64,000 nucleotides of DNA from Mogibacterium sp. GTDB lineage: Bacteria; Bacillota; Clostridia; Peptostreptococcales; Anaerovoracaceae. The stretch lies in assembly GCA_017512365.1 (NCBI GenBank), contig JAFWGQ010000065.1:41524-105523 (forward strand). Reading direction: 5' to 3'. The notes beneath the pieces were generated by a model. The model did no database searches and was not told where the DNA came from. It worked only from the letters and a program-made list of their open reading frames with translations. Numbering within the stretch: the stretch's first letter is position 1; each line of letters begins with the position of its first letter. Shown here piece after piece: positions 52,736-61,216 of this stretch. The position numbers and the translations under genes are program-made.

Positions 52736-52776
52736 CGCGCGCGGGTGCCGCAGAGCACATCCGCGTGCGACCTTTT
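52736..52776 (+). terminator. Probable intrinsic terminator after the amidohydrolase gene
   Basis: CGCGCGCGG (52736-52744) pairs with CCGCGTGCG (52761-52769, one G-T pair), then ACCTTTTAATTTG. The T run is short, so efficiency may be moderate. A possible -10 (TATACT) lies about 75 bases further on, before ftsE, next to repeated GTATAC words. Confidence 0.6.
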
Positions 52777-52891
52777 AATTTGTTCAGAATCAGGCGCTTT
52801 CCTATGAACGTTCATTAAGTTTCGCTCAATTCAAAAAAGCGGCGGGTATACTATACGCGTATGGGTATACAAAGAAGGAGAATGATTATCC

Positions 52892-53770
52892 ATGATCGTA
52901 TTCAATAACGTAACCAAAAAATACGGCGAGAACGTAGGACTGATCGACGCGTCCGTCCACATCAAGAGCGGGGACTTCGTGTTTCTCGTAGGGCCTTCGG
53001 GTGCCGGCAAGACGACCTTCATCAGGCTCATCCTCAAGGAGATCGATCCCGACAAAGGCAGGATCGTTCTCGCGGGCAGAGACATCACAAGGGTAGGCAG
53101 AAGGGAGATACCTGATATCAGGCAGAAGATCGGCATGGTGTTCCAGGACTTCAGACTGCTCGAAAAAAAGACGGTTTACGAGAACGTCGCATTTGCGATG
53201 GAGGTGCTCCACAAGAGCAGGAAAGAGATCAGGGAGAGAGTGCCGTACGTGCTCGAGCTTGTGGACATCGCCGACAAGGCAAACAGGTATCCGTCCGAGC
53301 TCTCGGCCGGAGAGCAGCAGAGAGTGGGCATCGCGAGGGCTCTTGCAAACAAGCCGAGGATGCTGATATGCGATGAGCCTACCGGAAATCTCGACCCTAT
53401 CACGGCCATGGACATCATGGCTCTTCTCGAACAGATCAATATCAGGGGTACGACCATACTCATGGTCACACACGCCAAGGATATAGTAGATAAGATGAAC
53501 AAGAGAGTCGTCGCCATCGACCACGGACACATCGTCCGCGACGAGGAGGGCAGCTACGGATATGCCAGACAGAACGAAAGTGATGATCTTTATATCCCGG
53601 GCTTTACGGCATTCATGGACAACCCGGTCAAGGCAGCCACGATGCAGCTCGATCCGGACCTTGCCGAAGCCATATTGGGCAAGACGGTAGCCAGGCCGGA
53701 TCCGGTGGAGTATGACGTCGACAGCATGCTCAGCGCTTACCTGGACGGAGGGGAGGATATCTATGAGTAG
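52892..53770 (+). CDS. ftsE: Cell division ATP-binding protein FtsE
   Basis: ATPase that drives FtsX to activate a peptidoglycan hydrolase at the septum. It has Walker A GPSGAGKTT near 36, Q-loop MVFQDFRLLEKKTVYENVAFAM near 83, signature LSAGEQQRVGIARALANKP near 137 (Ser-Ala-Gly form usual for FtsE) and Walker B LICDEPTGNLDP near 160. At 292 residues it has a C-terminal extension of about 60 residues beyond the usual length. ATG 52892 has GGAG 11 bases upstream. ftsX overlaps its end. Confidence 0.95.
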   Translation: MIVFNNVTKKYGENVGLIDASVHIKSGDFVFLVGPSGAGKTTFIRLILKEIDPDKGRIVLAGRDITRVGRREIPDIRQKIGMVFQDFRLLEKKTVYENVAFAMEVLHKSRKEIRERVPYVLELVDIADKANRYPSELSAGEQQRVGIARALANKPRMLICDEPTGNLDPITAMDIMALLEQINIRGTTILMVTHAKDIVDKMNKRVVAIDHGHIVRDEEGSYGYARQNESDDLYIPGFTAFMDNPVKAATMQLDPDLAEAILGKTVARPDPVEYDVDSMLSAYLDGGEDIYE

Positions 53771-54653
53771 ACCCGGATATAACCTCAGACAGGCCTTCTC
53801 CCAGATGGGGCGCAACAAGGGCATGTACTTCACGTCGACGCTCGCCATCACGGCGATGATGCTGATACTCGGGCTCTTCTTCGTGGCATTCGTAAACGTC
53901 AATCTGTTTGCGGCTTCGATCGAAAAGGACTACAACGTTATACAGATATATCTCAAGGAAGGCAATTCCGAAGAGGTGAACAGGGGGATAGAGACGGCTC
54001 TCCGGGAATCACAGGGCGTCGATGAGGTGACATATGTCAGCAAGGATGAGGCTCTGGTCACTCTCAAGCAGAAGTGGGGCGAGAACGCATATCTCCTCGA
54101 GAACCTTCCCGAGAATCCTCTTCCTGAATCGTACATGGTCTATGTAGAGGACAAGGACGCGGCAAACAGCCTCGCCGAGAGCGCGGCCTCCCTGGAGGGA
54201 GTCGAAGATGTCGTCTTCTACCGCGACACCATCGAAAAGCTTGCGCAGGTATCGCACTTCATCGAGATGGGATCGCTGATAGCCATGGCGTTCCTGGTCA
54301 TCGTATCTGTAATAATAGTGGCGAACACGATCAAGCTCACTGTTTTCAACAGGGAGAAGGAGATCGGGATAATGAAATACCTGGGAGCCACCGACTGGTT
54401 CGTCAGAGCTCCGTTCATCTGGGGCGGCGTCATAGTGGGGATGGTATCCGCGTTCATCGCAACAGGACTCACTTACCTGATCTACACCAGAATAGTCAGG
54501 ATAATCGGATCGGATATCGCCAGAATAATGTCCGTAACGGTAGTTCCGGCGGATTTTCTGGTCAAAAATGTGCTTATCATTTTCCTCTGCCTGGGCATCA
54601 GCATAGGCGTATGCGGAAGTATCATATCTATAAAGAAATTCCTTGACAGATAG
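53763..54653 (+). CDS. ftsX: Cell division protein FtsX
   Basis: Membrane partner of FtsE. The 296-residue protein has an N-terminal membrane segment (about 22-45), an extracellular domain (about 50-165, with VTYVSKDEAL and LPESYMVYV) and three further membrane segments. LTVFNREKEIGIMKYLGATDWFVRAPFIWGG near 195-225 is the FtsX cytoplasmic coupling region. It starts 8 bases before the ftsE stop and is followed after 9 bases by a PcsB-like hydrolase, its probable target. Confidence 0.95.
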   Translation: MSRPGYNLRQAFSQMGRNKGMYFTSTLAITAMMLILGLFFVAFVNVNLFAASIEKDYNVIQIYLKEGNSEEVNRGIETALRESQGVDEVTYVSKDEALVTLKQKWGENAYLLENLPENPLPESYMVYVEDKDAANSLAESAASLEGVEDVVFYRDTIEKLAQVSHFIEMGSLIAMAFLVIVSVIIVANTIKLTVFNREKEIGIMKYLGATDWFVRAPFIWGGVIVGMVSAFIATGLTYLIYTRIVRIIGSDIARIMSVTVVPADFLVKNVLIIFLCLGISIGVCGSIISIKKFLDR

Positions 54654-54662
54654 AGGCGGGAT

Positions 54663-55826
54663 ATGACTGGGAACAGAAAGAAAAACATATTCATAGTATT
54701 CTTCCTGATAGCAGCGATGACAGCGGCGGCGTTCGCATCCGCCTTTGCCGTGACGCAGGAGGAAAAGGACAAGGCTCTGCAGGATGCCAAGGATGCAAAG
54801 GAGGCGACCGAGCAGAAGCGCAAGGAGGCGAAGGATGCCGCTAAGAAGGCGGCTGCGGCGACAGCCAATCTGGAGGAAGCCGAGGAGAAGCTTGAGGATC
54901 TCCAGGGTGAGATAACGGCCACGGAGGCACAGATCAGCAACACCATGGCTGAGATCGAAAACACCAGGGCGGAGATGGATGCCAAGGAAGCGGAGATAGC
55001 AGATCAGAACGAGGCGCTCAACAACAGGCTGACGGCGATGTACAAGACAGGCAATTCCGGCTTTGTCGATGTAATACTGAGTTCCGAGAGCGTGGAGGAC
55101 CTTCTGACCAACATCGGCATGGTGCAGAAAATACTGGAAAGCGACCAGAATCTGCTCAGGATGCTGCAGGATGAATACAAAGAGCTTGAAGAGCTGAAGC
55201 AGACGCTCGAGATACAGGAGGCGAATCTTCAGGATCAGCAGATAACCCTTGAAGGTCAAGTGGCGACGACTGAAGAACTCAAGGCCAAGTATCAGAAGGA
55301 AGCCGACGAGATGCATGCTCTTGAGGAGCAGATGGAAGCGGAAGCCAACGATCTGGCGGCCCAGGCTCAGGCCATGCAGGAGGCAGCCGAGGCCATGATA
55401 GTCGAATCCGGAGGACAGGTAGAGGTGCCTGCGGGCGAATACGCATTCCCTATCGCATCCAACTGGGTATGTACGAGCGACTACGGATGGAGGATATGTC
55501 CTTTCCACGGAAGGGAATTCCATAACGGTCTGGACCTTTGTCTTACAAGCGGTACGTACGGAGCGCCTGTATATGCCATTGCGGACGGCGTGGTCACAAG
55601 GGCGTCGTGGTACGGCGGTTACGGAAACTGCATACAGTACGCCTGCGGCGGGGGCATCAGCGTGCTCTGCGGACATCTGAGCGGATATAACTGCAGTTCG
55701 GGACAGTTCGTAAAGAAGGGCACTGTCATAGGCTACATAGGCAGCACCGGCAATTCGACCGGACCTCATCTGCACTTTACGGTGTTCCAGAACGGCGATT
55801 CCATAAATCCGCTGTCACTATACTGA
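54663..55826 (+). CDS. Coiled-coil M23/LytM peptidase (PcsB/EnvC-like FtsEX effector)
   Basis: A 387-residue secreted cell-wall hydrolase. The signal peptide covers about 8-30, then a long Ala/Glu/Lys-rich coiled coil (about 32-250) and a C-terminal LytM domain (about 262-387). Zinc-site residues are visible in FHNGLDL near 289-295 and HLHF near 369-372. SDYGWRICPFHG contains two Cys, and more follow (LCLTS, NCIQYACGGG, VLCGHL), unusual for a secreted peptidase. Location after ftsE-ftsX supports the role of the hydrolase activated by FtsEX at division. Confidence 0.92.
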   Translation: MTGNRKKNIFIVFFLIAAMTAAAFASAFAVTQEEKDKALQDAKDAKEATEQKRKEAKDAAKKAAAATANLEEAEEKLEDLQGEITATEAQISNTMAEIENTRAEMDAKEAEIADQNEALNNRLTAMYKTGNSGFVDVILSSESVEDLLTNIGMVQKILESDQNLLRMLQDEYKELEELKQTLEIQEANLQDQQITLEGQVATTEELKAKYQKEADEMHALEEQMEAEANDLAAQAQAMQEAAEAMIVESGGQVEVPAGEYAFPIASNWVCTSDYGWRICPFHGREFHNGLDLCLTSGTYGAPVYAIADGVVTRASWYGGYGNCIQYACGGGISVLCGHLSGYNCSSGQFVKKGTVIGYIGSTGNSTGPHLHFTVFQNGDSINPLSLY

Positions 55827-55838
55827 TGAAAGGACAAA

Positions 55839-57488
55839 ATGGAGGATCTGCAGCCGAGGATACTCGAAATAATAAGATCCAGAGGCATAGGGGATGAGGA
55901 ACTTGAAGAATTCCTCTCCCCCAGGCCAAGGCTCGCTTATGATCCATTCCTTCTTGCGAACATGCACGAAGGGGTGGATCTGCTGCTTAAAGCGGTCGAT
56001 GAGGGCAAAAGGATAGTCATCTACGGAGACTATGACGTCGATGGTATCACATCGACGGCTCTTTTGATGAAAGTTTTAGGATATCTGACAGACAATGTCA
56101 CATATTACATCCCTTCAAGACTGGATGAGGGCTACGGACTGCACCGCGAATCTATAGACAGGATAGCCGAAGACGGCGGTGAATTCATACTCACCGTCGA
56201 CTGCGGATCCTCATCGAAGGAAGAGACCGCCTATGCGCATTCCCGCGGCATACAGACCCTTGTTACGGACCACCACAACATGAGCGGCGACAGGGCGGAA
56301 GGGATAGTGATAAACCCGAGGCTTCCGGAGGACGGATATCCGTTCAAGGGACTTGCGGGCGTAGGCGTTGCCTACAAGCTGGCTCTCGCAGTGGCAAAGG
56401 AGCGCAGCATACCGGGGCCTCTCATGGCAGAGGTGCTCGAGCTGGTCACCATAGGTACGGTCGCCGACATCATGCCAATGCTCGACGAGAACAGGACCAT
56501 AGTCAAATGCGGCCTGAGGAGCATACATCTCGGATGCCGGAACAAAGGTCTCAGGGAGCTCATAGACAGATCAGCTCTCGATTACCGGAGCCTGAGGTCC
56601 GGTGACATTTCATTCGGGATCGCGCCGAAGATCAATGCTTCGGGCAGGCTGGGCGACGCGTCGCTCGGAGTGAGACTGCTCCTGTCGGATGATGACAGGG
56701 AGATCTCTGAATGCTGCGAGGCGCTGATCGAAGCCAACAGGGAGCGCAGGAGGCTCCAGGACGAGGCGTACGAAAGAGGAGCGGAGATGCTCGATGATGA
56801 GCTTGCGAAGGGAGACTTCGTCATCGTCGAGATAAACGATTCACACGAAGGAGTGCTCGGCATAGTCGCAGGCAAGCTCAGAGAAAAGATCAACAGGCCT
56901 GTCATCGTCATTTCATGCAGCGGGGACAGCTATAAGGGCACCGGCAGATCGATCGAGAGCGTAGATCTCTTTGCCATGCTCGACAAATACAGAGACAGAT
57001 TCAGAAGCTTCGGCGGTCACAGCGCCGCCTGCGGCTTTACGATAGATGCGGACAGGGTCGGACAGCTCAGAGACGATCTGAACAGGGACCTCAGAGAAGC
57101 ATGCAGCCGGGATCCGTCCATGCTCGAGGAAAGATACATCAGCGATGCAGATATCGCGCCGGACGAGATAGACCTCGCGTTTGCCGAGGCTCTCGAGATG
57201 ATCGAGCCGTGCGGCAAGGACAATGAAGTGCCGGTGTTTGCCATGAAGAACGTCAGAATAGAGGGCTGGAGATTCCTCAAGGAGGACCGCAGGATGGCGA
57301 AATTCGTCCTGAATGCGGAAAACGGAAGAAAAATAGACGCGGTGATATTCAGAAATGCCGCCGAAGCATATATAATAACTGAGTCGGGGACTGCCGACAT
57401 ACTGTGCAACATAGAGATCAATGCCTGGAGGGACGAGAGAAAAGCGCAGGCGATAGTACGGAAGGTGCTGCCTGCAGGGACGCTTTGA
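55839..57488 (+). CDS. recJ: Single-stranded-DNA-specific exonuclease RecJ
   Basis: 5'-3' exonuclease of recombination and mismatch repair. The 549-residue protein has the DHH-family motifs: VIYGDYDVDGITSTAL near 60-75, LTVDCGSSS near 117, VTDHHNM near 141-147, then the DHHA1 domain with FGGHSAACGFTI near 388-399, and a C-terminal OB-like part. It is shorter than the Bacillus form (about 790), close to Escherichia RecJ. Followed by ctpA with a TGATG overlap. Confidence 0.94.
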   Translation: MEDLQPRILEIIRSRGIGDEELEEFLSPRPRLAYDPFLLANMHEGVDLLLKAVDEGKRIVIYGDYDVDGITSTALLMKVLGYLTDNVTYYIPSRLDEGYGLHRESIDRIAEDGGEFILTVDCGSSSKEETAYAHSRGIQTLVTDHHNMSGDRAEGIVINPRLPEDGYPFKGLAGVGVAYKLALAVAKERSIPGPLMAEVLELVTIGTVADIMPMLDENRTIVKCGLRSIHLGCRNKGLRELIDRSALDYRSLRSGDISFGIAPKINASGRLGDASLGVRLLLSDDDREISECCEALIEANRERRRLQDEAYERGAEMLDDELAKGDFVIVEINDSHEGVLGIVAGKLREKINRPVIVISCSGDSYKGTGRSIESVDLFAMLDKYRDRFRSFGGHSAACGFTIDADRVGQLRDDLNRDLREACSRDPSMLEERYISDADIAPDEIDLAFAEALEMIEPCGKDNEVPVFAMKNVRIEGWRFLKEDRRMAKFVLNAENGRKIDAVIFRNAAEAYIITESGTADILCNIEINAWRDERKAQAIVRKVLPAGTL

Positions 57489-58750
57489 TGGAAGACGACA
57501 GCAGAAAGACAATGGGACTCAGCCTTTCCGACGCGGACTGCTACGATGTGAACGCGGCGGAGCCTGAAGAAGAGACCAGAGGCACGGAGGCCGTTCCTCC
57601 CGAAAAGGGAAGGGGCCGGAGCTTTGTGCTGCCGTTCATTCTCGGCATGATCTGCTGTGCCCTCGTACTGTTTGCGCTGACCGAGTTTCTCGGACTCGGC
57701 AAATTCGTTACGCGTCAGAAGTACAGGTATTACAGCGACCTTGACAAAAACTACGGCAAGTACGCCGAGATCATGAAGCTCATAGACGAAGATCCTGTCG
57801 CAAAGAGCGATGCGGGCAGGATAAGCGATGATATGCTCAAGGAGATTGTAGCCGCAACGGGCGATCCTTACGCAGCTTATTACACCGCTGAAGAATATGC
57901 CGAATTCGTCAAAAAATATGCCGGAGAATACGTAGGCATAGGGATAGGTGCCGTGCAGGACGGAGATGACATATCCGTCATGGCCGTATTTGAGGACTCA
58001 CCTGCGGCTGAAGCGGGAATCGAATACGGGGACGTGATCACAAAGGTCGACGGAAAGACCCCTGCGGATGTAGACGAGGCGATCGAGATGATATCCGGGG
58101 ATCCGGGCACTCCGGTGACCGTCACGGTCAGGCGCGGTGAAGAGGAGATCGAATTCAGGATGAACCGTGTGAAGATAGACCATAACTCGGTGGAGTACAA
58201 CAAGGTCGACGGCACGGAGGATACGGGATATATCAGGATAGCGTCATTCATAGAAGATACGGACAGGGACTTCAAGGCGGCGGTAAAGGAGCTCAGGAAC
58301 GAAGGCTGCACGAAGTTCATTATCGATCTCAGGAACAACGTGGGAGGCCTTACTGACACCAGTATCGAGATCGCGGACTATCTGCTGCCTGAGTGCAGGA
58401 TAATGTCCGAGAAGACCAAAAGCGGAGCCGAGACGGTATACACTTCAAAGGCAAGCTCTGCCGGCATCGATTATGTGGTCCTGGTGAACGAAGACACTGC
58501 GAGCGCTTCCGAGATACTGACTGCCGCTATACAGGACAACCACGGAGGGACCGTGATCGGGTCAAAGACTTACGGCAAAGGCGTCACTCAGCTCACTCAT
58601 AAGTTCAGCGACGGCTCGGCCGTAAAGCTGACGACGACGGAATACTTCAGACCGAACGGGGGCGCGGTGAATGAAGTCGGCATCACGCCTGACATCGAAG
58701 CCGCCGGCGACGAAGCGATGGATAAGGCGCTGGAGGAGCTCGGGAAGTGA
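57488..58750 (+). CDS. ctpA: Carboxy-terminal processing protease (S41, CtpA type)
   Basis: A 420-residue membrane-anchored serine protease. A cytoplasmic acidic N-terminus (1-45) is followed by one membrane segment (about 48-68), a PDZ domain (about 140-225, YVGIGIGAVQDGDDISVMAVF and TPADVDEAIEMISGDPGTPV) and the S41 catalytic domain. The catalytic Ser is in EDTASASEIL near 337 and the Lys in KTYGKGVTQ near 361, so the dyad is intact. The start ATG 57488 overlaps the recJ stop. It may process cell-wall enzymes such as the neighbouring hydrolase; that is inference. Confidence 0.93.
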   Translation: MEDDSRKTMGLSLSDADCYDVNAAEPEEETRGTEAVPPEKGRGRSFVLPFILGMICCALVLFALTEFLGLGKFVTRQKYRYYSDLDKNYGKYAEIMKLIDEDPVAKSDAGRISDDMLKEIVAATGDPYAAYYTAEEYAEFVKKYAGEYVGIGIGAVQDGDDISVMAVFEDSPAAEAGIEYGDVITKVDGKTPADVDEAIEMISGDPGTPVTVTVRRGEEEIEFRMNRVKIDHNSVEYNKVDGTEDTGYIRIASFIEDTDRDFKAAVKELRNEGCTKFIIDLRNNVGGLTDTSIEIADYLLPECRIMSEKTKSGAETVYTSKASSAGIDYVVLVNEDTASASEILTAAIQDNHGGTVIGSKTYGKGVTQLTHKFSDGSAVKLTTTEYFRPNGGAVNEVGITPDIEAAGDEAMDKALEELGK

Positions 58751-59835
58751 TCGTTTACTACACGCCGGACTTCAGCGGAGGCAGGGACGAAAGCCACAGG
58801 CTTCTCGCTGACGCCATAACGGAATACACCGGAGACAGACAGCGGGCGGATATGCTTGCCGGCAGCATTTACACCGGAAGGAATGGGAAGCCGTACATAG
58901 ACGGCTTCGATTTCTTTTCTATATCCCACACGGAAAATGTATGGGCGGTCCTTTTTTGTGAACGCGAGTGCGGACTCGATATCCAGCTGGCAAAAAAGTG
59001 CAAGGCATCTTCCATAGCGGAGAGGTTCTATCATCCGGACGACGCTGCGGCTCTGGCGGCCATCCGGAGCGAGGATGAGCAAAAGGGCGATGACGGGTTT
59101 TTCCGCCTGTGGGCCAGAAGAGAGGCCCTCGTAAAGGCTGCAGGAGGTTCCATAGCCGGAAGCGATATCCCTTCAGTACTGGAAGACCGCGTCGTGTATG
59201 AAGGGGCGTCATACGGCATACGCGATATCGCGATACCGGACATGCCCGGGCTGTATGCCGCGCTGGCGGTCAGAGGCGGCGAAGCAGACGGAGAAATCGG
59301 ATTCAAGAAGATGGCTGATAAAAAAGACAAACAGAAAAAGACGGCGTTCGAGGCGGCCTGCTCGTATCTCTCGAACCGGATGCATACGACCGCTGAGGTC
59401 AGAAAGCACCTCGAGAGCAGGGAATATGGCGAAGAAGAGATAACAGAGGCCGTCAATGAGCTGATCGGACTGAGATATCTTGATGACTATCTCTACGCGG
59501 CAAGGTATTATGAATATAACAGAGAAAAAAAGCGCGGGGTAAAGAGGGCCGAACGCGAGCTCATGGAAAAGGGGATCGACCGTGAGACCGTGCGCAACGC
59601 GAAGGAGGATTTTCTTTACGAGCAGGGCGTTGACGAATACAGCGACGCTCTTGAGATAGCCCGCGGGGAGGTCTTCACGAAGAAGGATGTATACGGCGAT
59701 GCTGTCATCGTAAAGGAGCTCGATGACAGACTGAGAGCCAGGATAGCGCGCAAGCTGGAATCAAAGGGTTTTTCACGGTCTGACATATACCGCGTGCTGG
59801 ATACGCTCAGAAGAGAGGCGAACGCAGATGACTGA
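58747..59835 (+). CDS. Fusion of 4'-phosphopantetheinyl transferase (Sfp-like) and recombination regulator RecX
   Basis: A 362-residue protein of two unrelated halves. Residues 1 to about 170 match Sfp-type phosphopantetheinyl transferases, which attach CoA-derived arms to carrier proteins: SISHTENVWAVL near 57, CGLDIQ near 74-79 (G-x-D-x motif with Mg2+ Asp) and FRLWARREALVKAAGGS near 118-134. Residues about 189-362 match RecX, a RecA modulator: CSYLSNRMHTTAEVRKHLESREY near 200, YLDDYLYAARY near 240 and RGVKRAERELMEKGI near 260. The frame is continuous. An internal ATG (59311) could start a free RecX but has no ribosome binding site. The start codon is GTG 58747. Confidence 0.88.
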   Translation: MIVYYTPDFSGGRDESHRLLADAITEYTGDRQRADMLAGSIYTGRNGKPYIDGFDFFSISHTENVWAVLFCERECGLDIQLAKKCKASSIAERFYHPDDAAALAAIRSEDEQKGDDGFFRLWARREALVKAAGGSIAGSDIPSVLEDRVVYEGASYGIRDIAIPDMPGLYAALAVRGGEADGEIGFKKMADKKDKQKKTAFEAACSYLSNRMHTTAEVRKHLESREYGEEEITEAVNELIGLRYLDDYLYAARYYEYNREKKRGVKRAERELMEKGIDRETVRNAKEDFLYEQGVDEYSDALEIARGEVFTKKDVYGDAVIVKELDDRLRARIARKLESKGFSRSDIYRVLDTLRREANADD

Positions 59836-60499
59836 CGAGAGATATTCCCGTACGGTAAAGATAACAGGAGAAGACGGACTGAAGCGGCTCAGGGCGGCGT
59901 CGGTGCTTATCGTGGGCATAGGCGGCGTAGGCTCATACGCGGCGGAAGCTATCGCCCGGGCGGGCACAGGCCATGTAAGTCTGATGGACGGAGACAGCGT
60001 GCAGCCGAGCAATCTGAACCGCCAGCTCGTGGCCCTCATGTCCACCATCGGCATGAACAAGGCTGAGGTCATGGCTGCAAGGATAAAGGACATCGATCCT
60101 GCTGCGGATGTCACGGCGCTGCCGAGGTTCTACAGACCGGATGACGGTATGGACCTTGCCGTCTATGACTGGATCATCGACGCGATAGACGATGTAGAGG
60201 CCAAGACAGCGCTCATATGCAGGGCTGCGGAGCTTGGGGTGAACATAGTATCCGCAATGGGAGCGGCAGGCAAGACGAAGACGGACTTTGTCGTGTCGGA
60301 TATTTCTAAGACGCAGGTGTGTCCGCTGGCCAGGGTCATGAGAAAGAGACTGAGGGACAGAGGGGTGGAACACCTTCCGGTGGTGTATTCCTCCGAAAAG
60401 CCCGTCCCGAGAGACGGAGAACTCGGGACGCTCAGTTACGTGCCTGGATCCGCAGGACTCACGCTCGCGGGCTATGTGATCAGGGAGATACTGGAGTGA
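59828..60499 (+). CDS. tcdA: tRNA threonylcarbamoyladenosine dehydratase TcdA
   Basis: ThiF/E1-like enzyme that cyclises t6A37 of tRNA to ct6A using ATP. The 223-residue protein has the nucleotide loop VLIVGIGGVGSYAAEAIARAG near 26-46, the adenylate motif DSVQPSNLNRQLVA near 56-69, NKAEVMAARI near 76 and DAIDDVEAK near 118. It lacks the zinc-binding CxxC pairs typical of MoeB/ThiF, as expected for TcdA. It overlaps both neighbours. Confidence 0.88.
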   Translation: MTDERYSRTVKITGEDGLKRLRAASVLIVGIGGVGSYAAEAIARAGTGHVSLMDGDSVQPSNLNRQLVALMSTIGMNKAEVMAARIKDIDPAADVTALPRFYRPDDGMDLAVYDWIIDAIDDVEAKTALICRAAELGVNIVSAMGAAGKTKTDFVVSDISKTQVCPLARVMRKRLRDRGVEHLPVVYSSEKPVPRDGELGTLSYVPGSAGLTLAGYVIREILE

Positions 60500-61209
60500 A
60501 GATATTCGCGATTGCAGATCTGCATCTGTCGTTCGATGAGAATATAGACAAGCCGATGGACAGATTCGGTCCGGGATGGGAGAACCATACCAAAAGGCTG
60601 AAGGAGAACTGGGAAAGGCTGGTATCCGAAGAGGATATCGTGCTGATCCCGGGCGACATCTCGTGGGCTCTCAGGATCGAAGAGGCGATGGCGGATTTCG
60701 ACTGGATACACAGCCTGCCCGGCACCAAGCTCATATCCAAGGGCAATCACGATCTGTGGTGGAACAGGATAACTTATCTGAACTCACTCTATGACGATAT
60801 TATTTTTCTTCAAAATGATTGCCATGTGGTGGACGGAGAGGATATAGTTATTACGGCGTCCAGAGGCTGGCCTTATCCGGGCTCCGACGAGTATACCGAT
60901 CATGACGAAAAGATATACGCGAGGGAGCTGCACAGGATGAGACTGGGTCTCGAGGCCGCACGCAAAGCCGCACCGGACTCCTGCATAATAGCGTGCCTTC
61001 ACTATCCGCCGAGCAATCCTTCGGGAATTGAGACAGGCTTCACGAGCCTGCTGGAGGAGTACGGCGTCAGAAAGTGCGTATACGGACATCTCCACGGCAT
61101 GCCTGCCTACGAGACGGGCATCAGAGGGAAGATCAGAGGAGTGGAATACATGCTGGTATCGCTCGACTATCTCGGAGCGGTACCGAAACTTATATACGAA
61201 AGCAGATGA
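60496..61209 (+). CDS. Calcineurin-like metallophosphoesterase
   Basis: A 237-residue phosphoesterase with the family metal motifs in order: IADLHLSFDEN (D-x-H) near 6, LIPGDISWAL (G-D) near 52, LISKGNHDLWW (GNHD) near 75, CLHYPP near 166 and YGHLHG (G-H-x-H) near 196. The start codon is GTG 60496, overlapping the tcdA stop by 4 bases. Substrate unknown; the group includes nucleotide and phosphodiester hydrolases. Confidence 0.88.
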   Translation: MKIFAIADLHLSFDENIDKPMDRFGPGWENHTKRLKENWERLVSEEDIVLIPGDISWALRIEEAMADFDWIHSLPGTKLISKGNHDLWWNRITYLNSLYDDIIFLQNDCHVVDGEDIVITASRGWPYPGSDEYTDHDEKIYARELHRMRLGLEAARKAAPDSCIIACLHYPPSNPSGIETGFTSLLEEYGVRKCVYGHLHGMPAYETGIRGKIRGVEYMLVSLDYLGAVPKLIYESR

Positions 61210-61216
61210 TATCGAT

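Noticed and set aside
54009-55775. 588-codon minus-strand open frame
   Set aside because: It is opposite the Ala/Glu-rich coiled-coil gene and ftsX, lacks domain motifs and a ribosome binding site, and reads as low-complexity shadow sequence.
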